DNA from: Rhodopirellula sp. P2
GTDB lineage: Bacteria > Planctomycetota > Planctomycetia > Pirellulales > Pirellulaceae
DNA length: 64,000 nucleotides
NCBI RefSeq assembly: GCF_028768465.1
Contig: NZ_CP118225.1
Location: forward strand, 3,205,001 to 3,269,000
Direction of reading: 5' to 3'
Of this stretch, positions 1 to 9,935 are shown one piece after another (the first letter of the stretch is position 1; the number at the start of each line of letters is the position of its first letter). Made by a program: the position numbers and the translations under genes. The notes beneath the pieces are model-generated. The model did no database searches, had not been told where the DNA came from, and worked only from the letters and a program-made list of their open reading frames with translations.

Positions 1-48
1 TTCCGCGGCAAAACGCCTGGTTTCGGAACCCGTTTTGGCGGATTCTAA
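1..48 (+). CDS. Possible 3' end of an upstream gene
   Basis: Reading from base 1, sixteen codons run without a stop to TAA at 46-48 and give a Gly/Phe/Arg-rich tail (FRGKTPGFGTRFGGF). This could be the C-terminus of a gene that starts before the window. It is too short for identification and may be chance. Confidence 0.3.
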   Translation, partial: FRGKTPGFGTRFGGF

Positions 49-451
49 ACTTCGGTGCCCAGATGCGGAAGGCAACCCGAAAACGCGACCGGGGCGGAAT
101 TGGCGGGGAGCGATACCGTCGCTGGATCTGCCTCGCGAGAACACCGGGGATTCGGCCGTGCATTGTCAGGTGAGATGCCTGCCTGGGCTCACCATCCTGG
201 GCTCACTCGGGCGGGAGACGCTGCAATGACTTGGAGACTCCCTCTGGGGAGGCGGGTTCGCCTTGGCTGACACCTGCCCAGCGGTCATGCCAGCGGTTGG
301 GGCAGGCAAAACAGCAGAAAAAGGGCGGCCAGACTCGTTTGGGCCGACGAACTTCAAAACACGCCTGCGAAAGAGTCGGGCGGCCAATTATGCTGGAACA
401 CCGTTTGTTTGGTGATCTCCGCTGATGTCCGTGAGCTAATTTCCCGTCACT
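49..451. other. Stretch without a recognisable gene
   Basis: About 400 bases upstream of the O-antigen ligase-like gene. Short open frames exist in several phases but none has convincing composition or a family match, and I see no RNA gene, repeat or clear terminator. It presumably holds the promoter of the downstream gene pair, but no confident -35/-10 pair was picked. Confidence 0.4.
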
Positions 452-1786
452 ATGCTGCAACTCACTCAGCAAATTCGCTCGGCCTGGATGAACAGTTCGT
501 TTTTGTCCATCTCGTCTTGGTGCGTGGTCGCTCTATCGACCTTCTTCGGGCCGCTGGATATTGGTTCGGATGCGACGGCCATGACGGTCGGTCTGGACAT
601 CCGGGTCGCTTGCAAGTTGATTGTGGCGGGAGCGGCGTTCCTGGTCGGTGCGTATGGTCTGCTGACGTCTGCGAACGTTCGCCAAACCTTGACGACGATG
701 CCTCCCCTGGTTGTGTTGGCCATTTTGATGCTGGTTGGATTGGCGACGCCGATCGCGATCAGCGGTTCGTCGCTGCCTGCTGCGCTGATCAACTTCGCCT
801 ACGTCGTGTTCCTCGTCGTCGCGTTGTTCACGATTGGTTTGCGTGGGGTCGTCACCGCGATCTTGGTCGGTGTGACCGCCACGATGGCGCTGGCATTGTT
901 CTTGTTCGTGTTCGTGCCGAAGTACGGTTCCTTTCCTGAATTGTTGGCCGATGGTTTGGTGGTCAATCGGATGTCGGGGACGGCGCATCCCAATGCGGTG
1001 GGACGAGCGATGGTGCTTGGCGTGATTGCAACGCTGTACATGTTTCGCAGTGGCACGTTGCGATTGAACGTTGCCCTTCCCTTGACGGTTTGTTTTGCAC
1101 TGGCGGCTTACTTGGCTTGGAGTCGCACCGCGCTGTTGGCGGGGGCGTTTGGGGTAAGCGTCTTGTTCTTGGACCATTTGCGAGGTCGCGTGGGAGTTTC
1201 CGCAATCGCCTTGATCGCGTTGCTAGGCGTTGTCGGAATGACCTTTGTCTATGCGACTGGGCGCGAGGACCAATTTGTCGGGAAGGTGTTGGAAAAGGTT
1301 TCCAAGTCAGGCGATGCGGAGGAGATCACCAGCGGAACCGGGCGTTCCGAGATTTGGGCGAAAGCAATCGGATTGATTTGGGAGCGTCCGATCGTGGGGC
1401 ACGGTTTCAATGCGGCCCCGATCCTGATGTTGGAGTACTCGCAGGCCACGCACAATGCAGTGCTCCATGCGTCTTTGGCGGGCGGATTGATCGCGGGGGC
1501 ATTGATGGCTGGGTTGTTGTTTTGGAATGTCTGCCTCGTGTTCGTCGGAGAGCATTTGTTGATCCGCGCGTTTTCGGCTTTCACCATTCTGTCGTGCATG
1601 ACCGAGGACACGGTGTTGGAAATCTTTCCCGGTCCATGCACCCTTGTTTGGATGACGTGCATTTTCTACCCGGTGTTGGTCGATGCTCGGCAGCTGGATG
1701 CGGTGGAAGCAGAGCGTTCGCAACGCGATGCTGCTGAAACATCGACCGATTCTCTAGGACGTGGCGGGGTTTTGGGCACATCATGA
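452..1786 (+). CDS. O-antigen ligase / polymerase-like membrane protein
   Basis: A 444-residue polytopic membrane protein with about ten hydrophobic segments. The central part carries features of the Wzy_C / O-antigen ligase family: a conserved stretch SGTAHPNAVGR around residues 170-180, an AWSRTALL segment, then a loop with GTGRSEIW and GHGFN before the last helices. Such proteins polymerise or ligate lipid-linked glycans at the periplasmic face of the inner membrane. The stop overlaps the start of the next gene, a glycosyltransferase, by four bases (ATGA), so the two are probably cotranslated for surface polysaccharide synthesis. The start is the first ATG giving a sensible N-terminus. Ligase versus polymerase cannot be decided from sequence alone. 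Confidence 0.75.
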   Translation: MLQLTQQIRSAWMNSSFLSISSWCVVALSTFFGPLDIGSDATAMTVGLDIRVACKLIVAGAAFLVGAYGLLTSANVRQTLTTMPPLVVLAILMLVGLATPIAISGSSLPAALINFAYVVFLVVALFTIGLRGVVTAILVGVTATMALALFLFVFVPKYGSFPELLADGLVVNRMSGTAHPNAVGRAMVLGVIATLYMFRSGTLRLNVALPLTVCFALAAYLAWSRTALLAGAFGVSVLFLDHLRGRVGVSAIALIALLGVVGMTFVYATGREDQFVGKVLEKVSKSGDAEEITSGTGRSEIWAKAIGLIWERPIVGHGFNAAPILMLEYSQATHNAVLHASLAGGLIAGALMAGLLFWNVCLVFVGEHLLIRAFSAFTILSCMTEDTVLEIFPGPCTLVWMTCIFYPVLVDARQLDAVEAERSQRDAAETSTDSLGRGGVLGTS

Positions 1787-2994
1787 AGCGAGCTTCCACG
1801 GCGACGGTCGTCAATTTACGCAACTTTTTCGCACCTGATTCAGTTGCCATTGCTCAAGCGTGGGATCAGCGCGTTGGTCAATTGATTGTCTTGATCTCCG
1901 TTGCCATGGAAGGCAATCGAACGTGGAAGCCCGATGATGGCGGGCTCGATGTTCGGCAGCAGAAAACTTGGACTCGGACTCGGGTGGATCATCACCCAGG
2001 TGGTTACTCCGACGTCAACTACGTTCACTTTCCGATCGACACTTTGCGGCAGTTGAAGCGAGCGAAGGCCGATGTCGTGGTGTCGACCGAGTTGGGTGTG
2101 AGATCCATGATGTCGGCGTTTCACTGCGCTCGGTCGGGATGGTTTGGGTTGCGGAAACGCCGGTGTCAGTTGGTCATTGCTGTGAGCACATCGCCCTGGA
2201 TCGAAGCCAGTCGCTCGGGATGGTTGCGGCGAATCCAGCGGCGATTGCTGCTGTCGCAGGCCGACCGGGTGACCCATCACGGTCCCGAGTGCAAGCAGTG
2301 GTTGATCGATTTGGGAGTTCCGGAAAAACGATTGGCTCCGTTCCAGTACTCCGCCGACCCCACCAAAATTTACACGGGGGAGTTGGTCAGCCAGTCGAAG
2401 GAACGGGTTCGCGTGTTGACTGTCGGTCAGTTGATCGACCGAAAAGGTGTTCGCGAAGCCTTGGCAACCATGATCGAAGTCACCCAGCGATCGCCTGAAC
2501 TGAATGTTGACTGGACCCTCATTGGCGGCGGTCCGTTGTTGGACCAGTTGCGGGCTGTTCCAACGCCGTCGAACCTGACGGTTGATTGGCGAGGAAATTG
2601 CGACGCCCAACAAATTCGCGACGCGTACCGCGATCACGAAGTCATGTTCTTTCCAACCCGCGGCGATGAGTGGGGGTTGGTGGTCGACGAAGCCTTGCAC
2701 AGCGGGTTGGTTGTGATCGGAAACGATCGGGCGCAAGCCGTTGTGACGCTGATTCGAGACCGGCTGAACAGCGCGGAGCAAAACGGTTGGGTGGTCGAGA
2801 TCGATCAAGCGGACTCGTTGAGCGACGCGCTGAATGCTTTTTCAAGAATGAACTCCGACGAGCGGCTGGAAATGCGGTTGCAAGCCCGGCGTTCGGTTGC
2901 GGATCGAACCCCCGAGGCCTCGGCGGATCAGATCACAAATCTGATTGATCAGATGTTGGTGGAGCGACAAAGCGGCGATTCCAGCCACCGTTGA
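1783..2994 (+). CDS. GT4-like glycosyltransferase
   Basis: 403 residues with GT-B layout. The C-terminal Rossmann half (from about residue 205) has the segment VLTVGQLIDRKGV typical of GT4 enzymes, then the GGGPLLDQL turn, and the nucleotide-sugar motif region EWGLVVDEAL around residue 300, which fits the E-x7-E pattern. It probably transfers a sugar onto a lipid-linked or surface glycan at the cytoplasmic face of the membrane. It starts inside the stop of the O-antigen ligase-like gene (ATGA overlap), which supports an operon. Its 3' end overlaps the convergent SDR gene by about 60 bases. The N-terminal half is more divergent, so acceptor and donor are unknown. Confidence 0.75.
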   Translation: MKRASTATVVNLRNFFAPDSVAIAQAWDQRVGQLIVLISVAMEGNRTWKPDDGGLDVRQQKTWTRTRVDHHPGGYSDVNYVHFPIDTLRQLKRAKADVVVSTELGVRSMMSAFHCARSGWFGLRKRRCQLVIAVSTSPWIEASRSGWLRRIQRRLLLSQADRVTHHGPECKQWLIDLGVPEKRLAPFQYSADPTKIYTGELVSQSKERVRVLTVGQLIDRKGVREALATMIEVTQRSPELNVDWTLIGGGPLLDQLRAVPTPSNLTVDWRGNCDAQQIRDAYRDHEVMFFPTRGDEWGLVVDEALHSGLVVIGNDRAQAVVTLIRDRLNSAEQNGWVVEIDQADSLSDALNAFSRMNSDERLEMRLQARRSVADRTPEASADQITNLIDQMLVERQSGDSSHR

Positions 2995-3775
2995 CATTGA
3001 TGTTTTGCCCGGTGACAAAGCTGTTTTCGGGTGCGACCAAGTAGGCAACGGCTTCGGCGATGTCCTGTGGTTTGCCCCAGCGATGCATCAGCGATTGATG
3101 TTTCGCTCGGTCGTCCCAGTAGCCGGAAGTGGTCTCTCCCCAGGCTGTTTGGGTCCAGCCAGGTGAGACTGTGTTGACGCGCACGTGGGGCGCCAAGGTT
3201 TGTGCGAGTGACGCGGAGAATGCCATCACCGCGGCTTTGACAGGCCCGAACATCATGCCAGCCTCGCCTTCCATTCCCAGCGGAGCTTGGTCCCATCCGA
3301 TGAAGATCATCGAGGGGACGACGCCATCGTCAGCCGCCCGCGCGATGGATTGTTGTTGCAGCCGAGCGCCAACCAAACGCGAGAGTGCGATGGTGCCTTG
3401 AAGATCGACCGCCAGCAGGTGTTGAAGCTTCACGTCGAACGACCAATCCGAGGCCTCGCCGGTCAAGACATCCAAGCCGGCGTTGTTGACCCAAGTCTGC
3501 ACGCTGCCGAGTTTCTCAAAAGCTTCCTGGGCCAGTCGGTGCACGTCATCTGAATCAGCCAGATCCGCGGCGACGATGTGGGCGTCTTGGCCTCTTGTGC
3601 GGATGGCTTCGGCGGTGGATTCGGCGCCTTCCCGATTGCGGCAGTAGTGAACCAGGAGGCGTGAATGCCTCTGTGCGGCTCGCTCGGATTCCGCCAATCG
3701 GATCGCGATCGCCCGGCCGATGCCGCTGGAGGCACCGGTGACGACGATGCCGGATGGAATCGGTTGGGCAGCCAT
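2933..3775 (-). CDS. Short-chain dehydrogenase/reductase lacking catalytic Tyr and Ser
   Basis: 280 residues from the ATG at 3775; an upstream in-frame TTG at 3811 is possible. The Rossmann motif TGASSGIG (residues 13-20) and the NNAG motif (97-100) are intact, and RVNTVSPGW plus the C-terminal NVNGGW are classic SDR signatures. The active-site block reads MMFGPVKAA: the Tyr of YxxxK is Phe (residue 176; Lys 180 kept), and the position about 13 residues upstream that normally carries Ser is Asp/Gln. The fold should bind NAD(P) but standard SDR chemistry looks disabled, so it may be a pseudoenzyme or a divergent reductase. It is convergent with the glycosyltransferase gene, with overlapping 3' ends. 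Confidence 0.8.
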   Translation of the reverse strand: MAAQPIPSGIVVTGASSGIGRAIAIRLAESERAAQRHSRLLVHYCRNREGAESTAEAIRTRGQDAHIVAADLADSDDVHRLAQEAFEKLGSVQTWVNNAGLDVLTGEASDWSFDVKLQHLLAVDLQGTIALSRLVGARLQQQSIARAADDGVVPSMIFIGWDQAPLGMEGEAGMMFGPVKAAVMAFSASLAQTLAPHVRVNTVSPGWTQTAWGETTSGYWDDRAKHQSLMHRWGKPQDIAEAVAYLVAPENSFVTGQNINVNGGWNRRFVAPPTSDQSDL

Positions 3776-3950
3776 GGCGAACTCGGCGAAAGGTGATGGG
3801 GCGGAAACCAAGCGAAAGAGAGCTTGGGAAACTAAACAATCCCGGCGGCCCGAGAAACCGGACCAAATCGCGACCGGGGTGTTTGGTGGAGCCCAAACCG
3901 TGATCGAATTGAACGCTCCAGTGGGCGGTTACCAGCCTGGCGGGTGCTGT

Positions 3951-5213
3951 ATGATGGCAACCCTGAGGCCCGTCTCCTTCTCATTGAATTTGTTGTTCAT
4001 GCTTCTGTTGATCTACCTCGTTTCTGCGATTGGCTTTTCTTTTTACTGCAGCGTTGCCGAAGCCGTGTTGCTATCGATCACGCCTTCGTTCATTGCAACG
4101 CTGAACAAGACCAAGCCGATTGCTGCGAAACGTTTGAGCCGATTGAAAGCCAACATTGATCGGCCGTTGGCTGCAATTTTGAGCTTGAACACGATTGCGC
4201 ATACGATTGGAGCTGCCGGCGTTGGTGCGGAAGCATCCAAGTTGTACGGCGACACGGCGTACGGTGGTCATGCGGTCGGCATTGCCAGTGCTTTGATGAC
4301 ACTGCTGATTTTGATCTTCAGTGAGATCATTCCCAAAACGATTGGTGCGTTGCACTGGCGTTCGCTCGGCCCGTTCGTGGCGACCTCGGTGGGCTACTTG
4401 ATCGTCCTGCTCTACCCGTTGGTGTGGCTGAGTGAGCAGTTGACCAAGCTGTTGTCAGGCGGCAAAGGTCAGCACACGCTCACCCGAGATGAGTTGTCGG
4501 CGATGGCGGAAATTGGGGCTCAGCAGGGTGTGTTGGACGATCACGAATCACGCGTGTTTCAGTCCTTGATGCGACTGCCTGATTTGACGGCGGAGGACAT
4601 CATGACCCCACGCGTGGTCATCATCGCTTTTCCTGAAACGATGACGGTGGGCGAATTGTTAAGCAAAACGCTGCCTGAACAATCAGGCGAACCCGAGGCG
4701 GGCGGTGACGGTTCCTCGGATCCCGGTGCCCCGACCCAAAGTGATGAGGTCGTGGATCTGCCGGTCTCGCGAATTCCGATTTACGATCAGCAGCTGGATC
4801 GGATCACAGGATTTGTGTTGAAAGTCGATTTGTTGCTCGCCCACACGCGAGGGCAATCCAGCCGAACGCTCAAAGAGTTTTCGCGTCCGGTCGCGGTGGT
4901 GCGGCACAATCGTCCGCTGCCAAAGTTGCTGGAAATCTTGTTGGAAGGTCGCCATCACTTGGCGATGGTCAGCGATTCGTACGGCAGCATTGTTGGCTTG
5001 GTGACCCTGGAAGATTTGGTGGAAACGCTGCTCGGACTGGAAATCGTGGACGAGTCAGACCGGCAAGTGGATTTGCAGCAGTACGCACGGAAACGATGGG
5101 AAGAGCGTGCTGCTCGAATCGGAATTCAGCCGCTCGATGAGCCGGTGGAGGAAGGCGAGACGCGGGGCGAATCCAACCAGGGATCTTCCGATTCGGGTGA
5201 ACCGGCGAGCTGA
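3951..5213 (+). CDS. CNNM/CorC-type transporter (DUF21 plus CBS pair)
   Basis: About 420 residues from the ATG at 3951. The open frame extends upstream to 3720, but that part is hydrophilic and overlaps the divergent SDR gene, so it is unlikely to be translated. The N-terminal half (roughly residues 10-165) is a DUF21 membrane domain with the conserved FSEIIPKTIG segment. It is followed by a linker with EIGAQQGVLDDHES and the family motif DIMTPR, then two CBS domains up to about residue 370. The family moves Mg2+ or other divalent cations across the inner membrane. A Gly/Ser/Pro-rich insert interrupts the first CBS domain, and the typical C-terminal CorC_HlyC domain seems absent. The 3' end overlaps convergent folC by about 90 bases. 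Confidence 0.85.
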   Translation: MMATLRPVSFSLNLLFMLLLIYLVSAIGFSFYCSVAEAVLLSITPSFIATLNKTKPIAAKRLSRLKANIDRPLAAILSLNTIAHTIGAAGVGAEASKLYGDTAYGGHAVGIASALMTLLILIFSEIIPKTIGALHWRSLGPFVATSVGYLIVLLYPLVWLSEQLTKLLSGGKGQHTLTRDELSAMAEIGAQQGVLDDHESRVFQSLMRLPDLTAEDIMTPRVVIIAFPETMTVGELLSKTLPEQSGEPEAGGDGSSDPGAPTQSDEVVDLPVSRIPIYDQQLDRITGFVLKVDLLLAHTRGQSSRTLKEFSRPVAVVRHNRPLPKLLEILLEGRHHLAMVSDSYGSIVGLVTLEDLVETLLGLEIVDESDRQVDLQQYARKRWEERAARIGIQPLDEPVEEGETRGESNQGSSDSGEPAS

Positions 5214-6784
5214 TCGCGTTGTTGGACCAGCCAGGGCCGAAGTTCTGCGGCTAAGAAGAAGGAACCGCAGATGACCAGAACTTCATGGGCCGCCAGGCAG
5301 CCAACCGCGTGCTGGATCGCTGCGATGGGCGTCGGGGATTGTGTGATCTGTTCCGGGGGCAGGCCCGCCTCGATAGCCGCTTGGTGCAGATCAGCGACGG
5401 GCACGAAACGCGGGTTGCCTTCGTATCGAGTCAGCGTCCAGCGATCGAAGTGAGGCTGCATTCGCTGAAACATTGCCAGCACGTTTTTGTCGGCACTGGT
5501 GCCAAACAAGCACTGTTTTCGACGACCATGCATGCGGTGGTTCACGACGTTCAGCATCGCTTCGATCGAGTCCGCGTTGTGAGCCGTGTCGAGCAGCACG
5601 ATCCGGTCGCCCGGCAATTCGAACCGCTCCAAACGAGCTTCCATTTGCAGCGAGGCGAGGCATTCGTGAATGCGTTGTTCGGGAAGAAGTTGGGGGGCGA
5701 TCTCGGGCAATGAATTCACCAACGCCAGCGCGATGGCGGCATTGTGAACCTGGTGGGCGCCTTCGAGTTTCAGTTCGATCTTGGTTTCCGCAGGCATCCA
5801 ATCACGGAGGCCTTGGATGCGGAAGCTGCTGCCCCAGTTCGGGCTGGTTTCCGAATCCGTTTCAATTTGAATCTCCGAATCAATTTGGATCTCCGTGCCC
5901 AAATGCTTCAGCGGAGCACCGATTTGCTCCGCCGTTTGAATGATCACATCTCGAACCGGACCGGGGGGGACGCCGTTGATGGCCGGAATGCCCGGTTTAA
6001 AAATGCCGGCTTTTTCTGCCGCGATCAACTCAACCGTGTTGCCCAGCACGTGTTGATGATCCAGCCCAATGCTGGTGATTGCGGTGGCGTGGCTTTGGAA
6101 GACATTGGTGCTGTCCAGGCGTCCGCCCAAACCTGTTTCCAGAACCCAGACGTCACAATGGTGTCGCTGGAAGTGTTCGATCGCCATCGCGGTGGTCAGC
6201 TCGAAAAACGAGGGGCCGCCGATGGGAGCCGCCGTCATCGCGTCGACGATCGGACGCATGGAATCGATCAACCCGATCATCTCCTCGGGGGTGGCGATTT
6301 CACCGTCGACCCGGAATCGCTCTTCCAAGTGCACCAAGTGGGGTGAGGTGTACAGGCCGACTCGATAACCCGCCGCGTGCAGCAGCGCGGCGACCATCGT
6401 GGCTGCACTTCCCTTGCCTTTGGTTCCCGCGAGATGCACGATTTGGACTTGTTTTTGGGCACGTTCGACAGTGTTCAGCCCACTCTCCGCTTGGCCACCC
6501 TTCGCATCCGCTTGCCCATCATTCGAGCGGGTGTTGGTTGAGGTTTGATTTGGCCGAGGGAACGAATTGTTGGAAGGCGTTTCACCGACGGAGGGGGTGT
6601 GTTCCGCGTCTTCCGTTGGCTCGATGCTCAGGTGTTGACCATGGCCCAGTCGCCGGATCAGATCACGCATCCGTTCCAAGGTGAAACGGTAGCGGGAACC
6701 GGGGGCTGCCAGTTTTTCGTAATCAATTCGGTCGACCAACCAGCCGAGGGCGGTTTGGTAGGCGTCGCTGTCTCGCGAGATCAC
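5126..6784 (-). CDS. folC: Dihydrofolate synthase / folylpolyglutamate synthase
   Basis: 552 residues, longer than the usual 420-450. The P-loop GTKGKGS lies at about residues 120-126, followed by TSPHLVHLEERFRVDGE, the FELTTAMA block and ETGLGGRLDSTN, all diagnostic of FolC. It is a Mur-ligase-like cytoplasmic enzyme that adds glutamate to dihydropteroate or tetrahydrofolate. The extra length is a hydrophilic Ser/Thr/Asn/Gln-rich insert at about residues 52-110, between the N-terminal helix and the P-loop, probably a disordered loop. The C-terminus reads into the opposite strand of the CNNM gene (convergent overlap). Confidence 0.92.
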   Translation of the reverse strand: MISRDSDAYQTALGWLVDRIDYEKLAAPGSRYRFTLERMRDLIRRLGHGQHLSIEPTEDAEHTPSVGETPSNNSFPRPNQTSTNTRSNDGQADAKGGQAESGLNTVERAQKQVQIVHLAGTKGKGSAATMVAALLHAAGYRVGLYTSPHLVHLEERFRVDGEIATPEEMIGLIDSMRPIVDAMTAAPIGGPSFFELTTAMAIEHFQRHHCDVWVLETGLGGRLDSTNVFQSHATAITSIGLDHQHVLGNTVELIAAEKAGIFKPGIPAINGVPPGPVRDVIIQTAEQIGAPLKHLGTEIQIDSEIQIETDSETSPNWGSSFRIQGLRDWMPAETKIELKLEGAHQVHNAAIALALVNSLPEIAPQLLPEQRIHECLASLQMEARLERFELPGDRIVLLDTAHNADSIEAMLNVVNHRMHGRRKQCLFGTSADKNVLAMFQRMQPHFDRWTLTRYEGNPRFVPVADLHQAAIEAGLPPEQITQSPTPIAAIQHAVGCLAAHEVLVICGSFFLAAELRPWLVQQRDQLAGSPESEDPWLDSPRVSPSSTGSSSG

Positions 6785-6983
6785 GGTCGATCCATTTTCG
6801 GTGTTTGAATCATCGTGATCGTGGGAAGTGGTCAGAGACGCCGGAAGAGGGATCGCCCGCGTGACATCGAGGACGCGGGAATCGAACAGTCGCAGTGATA
6901 AAAATAGAAACCCTGGCTGACAACCCCGAACCGTCTGGGAGGATACCTCGTAGCGTAGGGGACTTCTCGGTAGGCTCGGAATT

Positions 6984-7011
6984 TTGACGAGTCTGTTTTA
7001 TCAATTATATT
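6984..7011 (+). promoter_or_regulatory. Sigma70-like promoter for the ABC operon
   Basis: TTGACG at 6984-6989 and TATATT at 7006-7011 are separated by 16 bases, close to the housekeeping -35/-10 consensus, inside a locally AT-rich stretch. A start site near 7018 would leave a leader of about 27 bases before the GTG at 7045, with GGGA at 7031-7034 as a weak ribosome-binding site. This is prediction from pattern only. Confidence 0.55.
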
Positions 7012-7044
7012 CGTCTTTTCTCTTTGAGTCGGGATCCTTCATCC

Positions 7045-8049
7045 GTGAGTACCGAACCCAACGCGGCAGTGGCTGACGCGCCGCAAACCGCGACACCGGA
7101 TTCTGCCGACGCCTCCAGCTCGATCGTCATCGAAACCCGCAACCTGAGCAAGATTTACCGTGACTTCTGGGGCCGGAAAAAGGTTCACGCGTTGAAGTCC
7201 TTGGACATTGAAGTCCGTCCGGGAGAAATCTTTGGCTTGCTGGGGCCCAACGGAAGCGGCAAATCCACCACCATCAAACTGATCCTCGGGTTGCTTTTTC
7301 CGACCAGCGGACGAGTGCTGGTGTTCGATCAAGACGCCAGCGAAACTCGCAAGAACGAGCGAATCGGGTATTTGCCCGAAGAATCGTACCTCTACAAATT
7401 TTTGACCGCGGAAGAAACACTGGACTTCTATGGTCGGTTGTTTGACTTGTCCGCCTCCGAACGACGCGATCGGGTATCGCAGCTGATCGAAATGGTTGGT
7501 TTGCAGGGTGCCAAGCACCGCCAGCTGAAGGAATACAGCAAGGGGATGACCCGCCGAGTCGGTTTGGCTCAGGCGTTGATCAACGACCCCGACCTGATTC
7601 TGTTGGACGAACCGACCACCGGATTGGACCCGATTGGTACTCGCGAGATGAAGGATTTGATCCTTGGCCTTCGCGATCAGGGCAAAACGGTTTTGCTGTG
7701 CAGCCACCAACTGGCCGACGTCCAGGACGTTTGCGACCGGGTTGCGATCTTGCACCAGGGCGAACTGAAAGAGTTGGGGCGAGTCAGCGATCTGTTGAAG
7801 GTTCAAGACGTGACCGAAGTTCACGCGACCGGGTTGTCCGAGGCGGCCAAAACCGAGATCGCAGATGTGATTGCCCGGCACGGCGGAACGGTCCAGTCAA
7901 TCGACAACCCGACGGCAACGATGGAAGACTTGTTCCTCAACATCGTGCGAGAGAGCGAAGCTCGTCCAGGTGCTCGCCGATTCTCACAGGGTTCCGACGC
8001 GGCTCCCGCCAATGATGGCAGCGGTGACAGCGACGGAGGACAGGCATGA
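7045..8049 (+). CDS. ABC transporter ATP-binding protein
   Basis: About 334 residues from GTG 7045. An in-frame TTG at 7024 lies almost at the predicted transcription start and is less likely. It shows Walker A (GPNGSGKST), the signature in the form [15 protein letters not shown], and Walker B with D-loop ([13 protein letters not shown]). The DrrA/NatA-like layout, with a C-terminal extension after the H-loop (LCSHQLADV), is typical of ABC-2 type exporters. The N-terminal 30 residues are Ala/Asp/Ser-rich. The stop overlaps the start of the permease gene by four bases. It should energise the downstream membrane protein; the substrate is unknown. Confidence 0.9.
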   Translation: MSTEPNAAVADAPQTATPDSADASSSIVIETRNLSKIYRDFWGRKKVHALKSLDIEVRPGEIFGLLGPNGSGKSTTIKLILGLLFPTSGRVLVFDQDASETRKNERIGYLPEESYLYKFLTAEETLDFYGRLFDLSASERRDRVSQLIEMVGLQGAKHRQLKEYSKGMTRRVGLAQALINDPDLILLDEPTTGLDPIGTREMKDLILGLRDQGKTVLLCSHQLADVQDVCDRVAILHQGELKELGRVSDLLKVQDVTEVHATGLSEAAKTEIADVIARHGGTVQSIDNPTATMEDLFLNIVRESEARPGARRFSQGSDAAPANDGSGDSDGGQA

Positions 8050-9935
8050 ACCTACAACCGGAAGATTTCTGGTCGTATTCGCAGTGGTTTCTTCGTGACG
8101 GTGCTTTCTTGGAAAGTGCGGCGCTCAAAGGAATCGTGCTGTTTGCTCTGGCCGTCGTGCTGGGGCTGATCGCAGGCTATGTGATTTCGTCGTCTCGTTA
8201 CGGTTCGGGAGAAGGTTTCTTTGCCGTCGCTCGTGCGGTTCGTGACTTCTTCAAATTCGACCTGCCGGGAACCAGCTTGCGACGCATCTTTGCACTCGCA
8301 AGGCTTTCGTTCAAAGAAGCACTGCGGCGAAAGGTTCTCTACATCGTCGGCTTGTTTGTGGTCTTGTTGCTGCTGGCAGGTTGGTACCTGAACCCGCAGA
8401 GCGATGACCCGGCTCGACTTTATGTCAGCTTTGTTTTGACAGCCACGAACTACCTGGTGTTGGCGCTTGCGTTGTTCATCAGTGCTTTCTCGCTGCCCGA
8501 GGACATCAAGAACAAAACGATCTACACGATCGTGACCAAACCCGTTCGAGTCACCGAACTGATCGCGGGTCGAATGCTCGGGTTCATTGGCGTCGGCACG
8601 ATGATCTTGGTGCCAATGGGTTTGCTCAGCTATGTCTTTGTGGTTCGAGGGTTGGATCACTCGCACCAGGAAGTTGTCGAGGTGCGTGAGCTTCCCGGTG
8701 GTGGGTACGAGGGGGAAACCGACTTTGTCCAGTTCCATTCCCACACCTTCGAATTGAATGAGGCCGGTGAAGGTCTGACGAACATTGTTCGCGGGCACCG
8801 CCACGTGGTGCGTCGCAATGAAGACGGAACATTCCAGATCGGTCCTCCCCAGGGAGCGCTGCGAGCCCGGATTCCATCTTATGGTTCGATCCGATTTCGG
8901 GATCGTTCCGGGAACCTGCAAGAAGAAGGCATCGACGTCGGCAACGAACGTTTGGCCGGCGGATACAGCAGCACTGGGATCGCACGCCTGATCGGCGTCG
9001 CCAAGGGATCTCGCAAGATTGAACACGGCTATGTCGAAGGTGGGTCGCTGGGAACCGCTGAGTTCACGTTTGAGAACGTGACTCAGAATCGGTATCCCGA
9101 CGGCATTCCGGTTGACCTCTCGCTGCGTGCCTATCGGTCATACAAGGGTGACATCGAAACCGGAATTCGCGGTTCCGTCACCATGAAGCACCCTGACAAG
9201 GCCATCGAGAGCAACCCGGTTGCTTTCATCGTGGATGAATACGAAGTGGACGAGAAGATTTTGCCACTTCAGATTGAGGGCACCGACGGCAGCGAAACTC
9301 GCATGCTGAATGTGTTCGAAGACTTGGTCAATGAAGACGGCCAAATCATGATCATCATCCGCTGCCTGGATCGGGCTCAGTACTTGGGCGTGACGAAGAG
9401 CGGTGTGTACTTGCACCCCGCTGACAACACCTTCGGTTGGAACCTCACCAAAGCCTACGGTTCGATTTGGTTGCAGATGACGATGGTGATCGCGTTTGGC
9501 GTGATGTTCAGTACCTTTTTGACGGGACCGGTCGCCATGATCGCAACCTTCGTCTGTGTTTTGCTGGGGTTCTCAGCGGAACAGGTGTTCGACACCCGGC
9601 ACTACATTGACAGTGGCATTGAGCGGGGAGGCGGGCCGATCGAATCGATGGTTCGTCTGCTTCGACAAGATGCCATGACGACCCAGTTGGACGTCGACAC
9701 GGTGGCCGCCAAGGTGATCAAGACGGTCGACGCAGCCATTGTTTATGGCTTGGATGCAATCGCCACGGCACTGCCCAACCTTCCCAAAATGGTCGAGACG
9801 GCAGAGTACGCCGCTTCGGGCTTTGATATTTTCGGTGCGTTGCTTGCGCGGCACGCCACGGCAACGTTCGGGTACGTCCTGCTTGCCTTCATTGTCAGTT
9901 ATTTCATCCTGAAATCGCGTGAGATCGCAGCATGA
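8046..9935 (+). CDS. ABC-2 type transporter permease with large extracytoplasmic domain
   Basis: 629 residues. One transmembrane segment lies near the N-terminus (about 25-48) and a cluster of segments at about 95-200, in which [20 protein letters not shown] matches the ABC-2 permease coupling region. A soluble domain of about 260 residues follows (roughly 215-475), and the final hydrophobic segments are at about 480-520 and 605-625. The arrangement resembles the gliding/secretion-type exporter subunits of the GldF group with an inserted domain. Overlapping stop/start codons with the ATPase gene before it and the conserved hypothetical after it mark a tight operon. The inserted domain is not recognised. 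Confidence 0.8.
   Translation: MNLQPEDFWSYSQWFLRDGAFLESAALKGIVLFALAVVLGLIAGYVISSSRYGSGEGFFAVARAVRDFFKFDLPGTSLRRIFALARLSFKEALRRKVLYIVGLFVVLLLLAGWYLNPQSDDPARLYVSFVLTATNYLVLALALFISAFSLPEDIKNKTIYTIVTKPVRVTELIAGRMLGFIGVGTMILVPMGLLSYVFVVRGLDHSHQEVVEVRELPGGGYEGETDFVQFHSHTFELNEAGEGLTNIVRGHRHVVRRNEDGTFQIGPPQGALRARIPSYGSIRFRDRSGNLQEEGIDVGNERLAGGYSSTGIARLIGVAKGSRKIEHGYVEGGSLGTAEFTFENVTQNRYPDGIPVDLSLRAYRSYKGDIETGIRGSVTMKHPDKAIESNPVAFIVDEYEVDEKILPLQIEGTDGSETRMLNVFEDLVNEDGQIMIIIRCLDRAQYLGVTKSGVYLHPADNTFGWNLTKAYGSIWLQMTMVIAFGVMFSTFLTGPVAMIATFVCVLLGFSAEQVFDTRHYIDSGIERGGGPIESMVRLLRQDAMTTQLDVDTVAAKVIKTVDAAIVYGLDAIATALPNLPKMVETAEYAASGFDIFGALLARHATATFGYVLLAFIVSYFILKSREIAA

Noticed and set aside
1840..2808. 322-residue leftward frame opposite the glycosyltransferase
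   Set aside because: Antisense shadow; the plus-strand frame has the GT4 motifs and operon overlap.
3720..3950. N-terminal extension of the CNNM gene upstream of 3951
   Set aside because: The extension is hydrophilic, precedes the membrane domain and overlaps the start of the divergent SDR gene.
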